From assembly GCA_905178155.1 (NCBI GenBank), contig CAJINV010000002.1, forward strand, positions 1,215,809 to 1,279,808: DNA of 64,000 bases. Direction: 5' to 3'. The position numbers were made by a program, and so were the translations under genes. The notes under the pieces were generated by a model. That model worked only from the letters and a program-made list of their open reading frames with translations. It was not told the origin of the DNA and ran no database searches. The DNA is from Amoebophrya sp. A120. Its lineage: Eukaryota > Sar > Dinophyceae > Syndiniales > Amoebophryaceae. Shown piece after piece: positions 62,277 to 64,000 of the stretch (its first letter is position 1; each line of letters opens with the position of its first letter).

Positions 62277-63701
62277 CTACAATAGTTCGGCGTTAATTTC
62301 ACCAAGCTTTTTTTGCAGCGTATTCGCAATCCTGGCCTCCTCGGCTTCAGCTGTGGCGTGAATTGTGGCTTGCGCGGTTTGAAGATCTGCCTGAATCGTG
62401 GCAAGCTCGGTCTTATCAAATGTAAAAGTGTCTGGGTCTGGAAGGTCGTTGGAGCTTGTGATGCTAACTCTGGACTCTAAAAAAATCTGTATTGCATGAT
62501 GATCAGCAAGAAGAGCCTAGTTTGTGCAGCTAAGGGGGGAGGGCATTTGTCATGCGGATTGGGCATCAGGCAGCCCTGTAAAAATGAAAATCTGCGAAGA
62601 TGCTAAGTCATGCATTGCAGACATCCTGGGCACACATGCAAAACAAGCATGATAAGCCTGGCAAAATTCCAGACCCAGACATTTTTGCATTTGATAGGTC
62701 TCAAGCTCGGCGTCAATCTTGGCAATCTCCGTGCGTAGCGTACGGTCAATACTGGGAAGCTCCGCCCTCAGCCGAGTGTCGATCTCGGCAAGCTCGGCTC
62801 GAAGTCCTTCATCCTCGCACGCTTCCGAGCTCGGTTTGACCGGGTTATCAACTGTAAAAATGTCTGGGTCTGGAAGAATGCAACTTGTCATGCTAAATCT
62901 GAATCATGTAAAAATCTGTGTTGCATGATTACCAAAAGCTGTCCACTTTTGACCTAGTCGAGAGGCAGTTTCTCATGCAGGATAGGCATGATAGAACTCT
63001 CACAGAATCTGTCATGCTCTGTCCTACATGCCAGACCTCATTGGTCATGTAAAATCTGCATGACAAGTCTGGCATTCTTCCAGACCCAGACATTTTTACA
63101 GTTGATACGGGTTCCTCCCCAACAATTCCGCGATCGCATCGTTGCCCTGGGTTTGACACAGTTCCTCAGTCCACCTCATCAGCTTCCGATGCCGTTCCAC
63201 TGGAGTCGCGTTCATGATCTCGTCCCGCGCAGATACGCGTTGCTGCGCGGACTGCCTCTCCTTAGCGGCTCTTTTCTCGGCGTCATGTTTGTCCGAATCG
63301 GCTTGTTTCTTGGCGTCGCGCTTGTCCGAATCGGCTTGTTTCTTGGCGTCGCGCTCGGCCGACGCGGCTGTCTTCTCGGCATCACTCAGGCCTTTCTTCA
63401 AATCCTTCAGACGCTCTTGCTCGGCTGCCTTCGCTAATTTTTCGGCCTCCTTGACAGCATCCAAGCGTTCTTTTTCGGCCGCCTTCGCCGTTTTTTCGGC
63501 CTCCTTGACAGCATTCAAGCGTTCTTTTTCGGCCTCTCTCGCGGCCCTACTGGCCTGTCTCGCGGCTTCGCCACGATCGGCCGTGAACTGCAGTGCATGA
63601 ACCACGCCTGGCGCAGTTGCCGCGAGGGAACTAAACAGGACACTAATGCACGCCGCACCTGCGGTCAGAGACATTTTCATGGTCGTGGATCCGATTTTCA
63701 T
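62277..63701 (-). CDS. Gene 12: secreted Ala/Lys/Glu-rich coiled-coil protein
   Basis: The ATG is at 63701 (MKIGSTTMKMSLTAGAACI; the GTG at 63710 is rejected) and the stop TAG at 62279-62277. Three exons (63108-63701, 62697-62845, 62277-62413) give 289 residues, an exact multiple of three. A signal peptide is likely, ending near VVHA. The body is almost all charged coiled coil with imperfect repeats (KEAEKTAKAAEKERLDAV; RDAKKQADSDK twice; ELAEIDTRLRAEL). A central segment RHRKLMRWTEELCQTQG is less repetitive. The tail is TIQADLQTAQATIHATAEAE. It resembles a secreted filamentous or scaffold protein, with no recognised family. Its neighbour, gene 11, is also secreted. Confidence 0.85.
62414..62696. 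mobile_element. Introner, family A, in gene 12
   Basis: TIR TATCAAATGTAAAAGTGT. Flank ggtct is on both sides. Removal joins AELET to ELATI. Confidence 0.93.
62846..63107. mobile_element. Introner, family A, in gene 12
   Basis: TIR TATCAACTGTAAAAATGT on both ends. Flank cgggt is on both sides. Removal joins GRNP to VKPSS. It is closely similar to the copy at 49204-49471. Confidence 0.93.
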
Positions 63702-63891
63702 CTTTTCCACTCGTTTTCAAACGAAACACAAATAAGTATGTTGCAATGTAAAATCAATATCAAAACACAAATAATAAATATAGAAAAATTCTTAGTTCTG
63801 CTTGGGAAAGTCGAAGTCGAAGTTTGTTTTTCTTTTTGTACACCAGCTGTAGTTCGCTAGAACTCTTTTAGTTCTTCGCTGTAAAAAAACT

Positions 63892-63962
63892 TTAAAAATC
63901 CACTTCTGTCGTCACGATGATGAAGGAAAATTCAGTTCCAGAAGATCCAGTTGCCAAAAAAC
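63892..63962 (-). CDS. Gene 13: possible last exon of a gene beyond the right edge
   Basis: Immediately after the TATCC end of an introner at 63963, the sense strand reads SFLATGSSGTEFSFIIVTTE, then VDF and a TAA stop at 63894-63892. The position next to an introner boundary supports an exon, but at 70 bases the evidence is thin. Confidence 0.3.
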
Positions 63963-64000
63963 TATCCTATGTAAAAACGTCCCCACCCCATAGCTGTTAT
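63963..64000. mobile_element. Start of an introner, family C, cut by the window edge
   Basis: TATCCTATGTAAAAACGT followed by CCCCACCCC is the family C TIR. The rest lies outside the window. Confidence 0.85.

Noticed and set aside
1-64000. tRNA, rRNA and snRNA genes
   Set aside because: I looked for conserved T-loop and rRNA-like blocks by eye and found none I could defend. A covariance-model search would be decisive.

Overview
This 64-kb window is eukaryotic nuclear DNA. The genes are interrupted by dozens of short terminal-inverted-repeat (TIR) elements that behave as introns (introners). Nearly all of them are flanked by a 5-bp direct repeat, and removing element plus one repeat copy joins the host exons in frame. 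Every protein gene I can support (12, plus one fragment at the right edge) lies on the minus strand. Unidirectional genes, TIR introners in coding sequence and mostly non-GT-AG intron ends together point to a parasitic dinoflagellate of the Amoebophrya (Syndiniales) type. That assignment is an inference from family knowledge; no marker gene was available to test it.

Layout, left to right (all genes read right to left): gene 1 (1-1238, coiled coil, cut by the edge); gene 2 (3616-20673, a giant unrecognised gene of about 2,690 residues with 36 introners and three small ordinary introns); genes 3 and 4 (21537-22943 and 23867-25857, paralogues with a possible beta-grasp N-terminus, the first intronless, the second with three introners); gene 5 (26810-30365, coiled coil); gene 6 (32194-33531, nucleolin-like two-RRM protein, intronless); genes 7 and 8 (34854-36263 and 38043-40147, Mpv17/PMP22-family paralogues, the second with one introner inside the signature region); gene 9 (40867-42048, retropepsin-like protein); a GC-rich island (about 42400-43890); gene 10 (44189-55091, 2,336 residues, probably an organellar helical-repeat RNA-binding protein); gene 11 (56798-60633, secreted protein with an internal duplication); gene 12 (62277-63701, secreted coiled-coil protein); and the last exon of a further gene (63892-63962).

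The main system here is the introner invasion. I count 66 elements of ten TIR families (A to J), and one larger element (K) with an unrelated TIR. Families A-J all begin TAT and end ATA and share the same internal short motif, TTGTnATGC or its complement GCATnACAA, although their TIRs differ. No complete introner was seen between genes. Four within-window comparisons (genes 3/4, genes 7/8, the two halves of gene 11, the repeats of gene 10) show one copy with and one without introners, so insertion followed duplication. One introner sits inside another (58217-58594), one carries a minisatellite (49898-50989) and one carries a GC-rich block between direct repeats (56810-57783).

By hand count in gene 2, a GT start is possible at the element edge for 19 of 36 introners and a GT-AG pair for only two, so most must be removed by non-canonical splicing. 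The functional themes (Mpv17 membrane proteins, a putative organellar RNA factor, a nucleolin-like protein, secreted repeat proteins) show no obvious pathway clustering.
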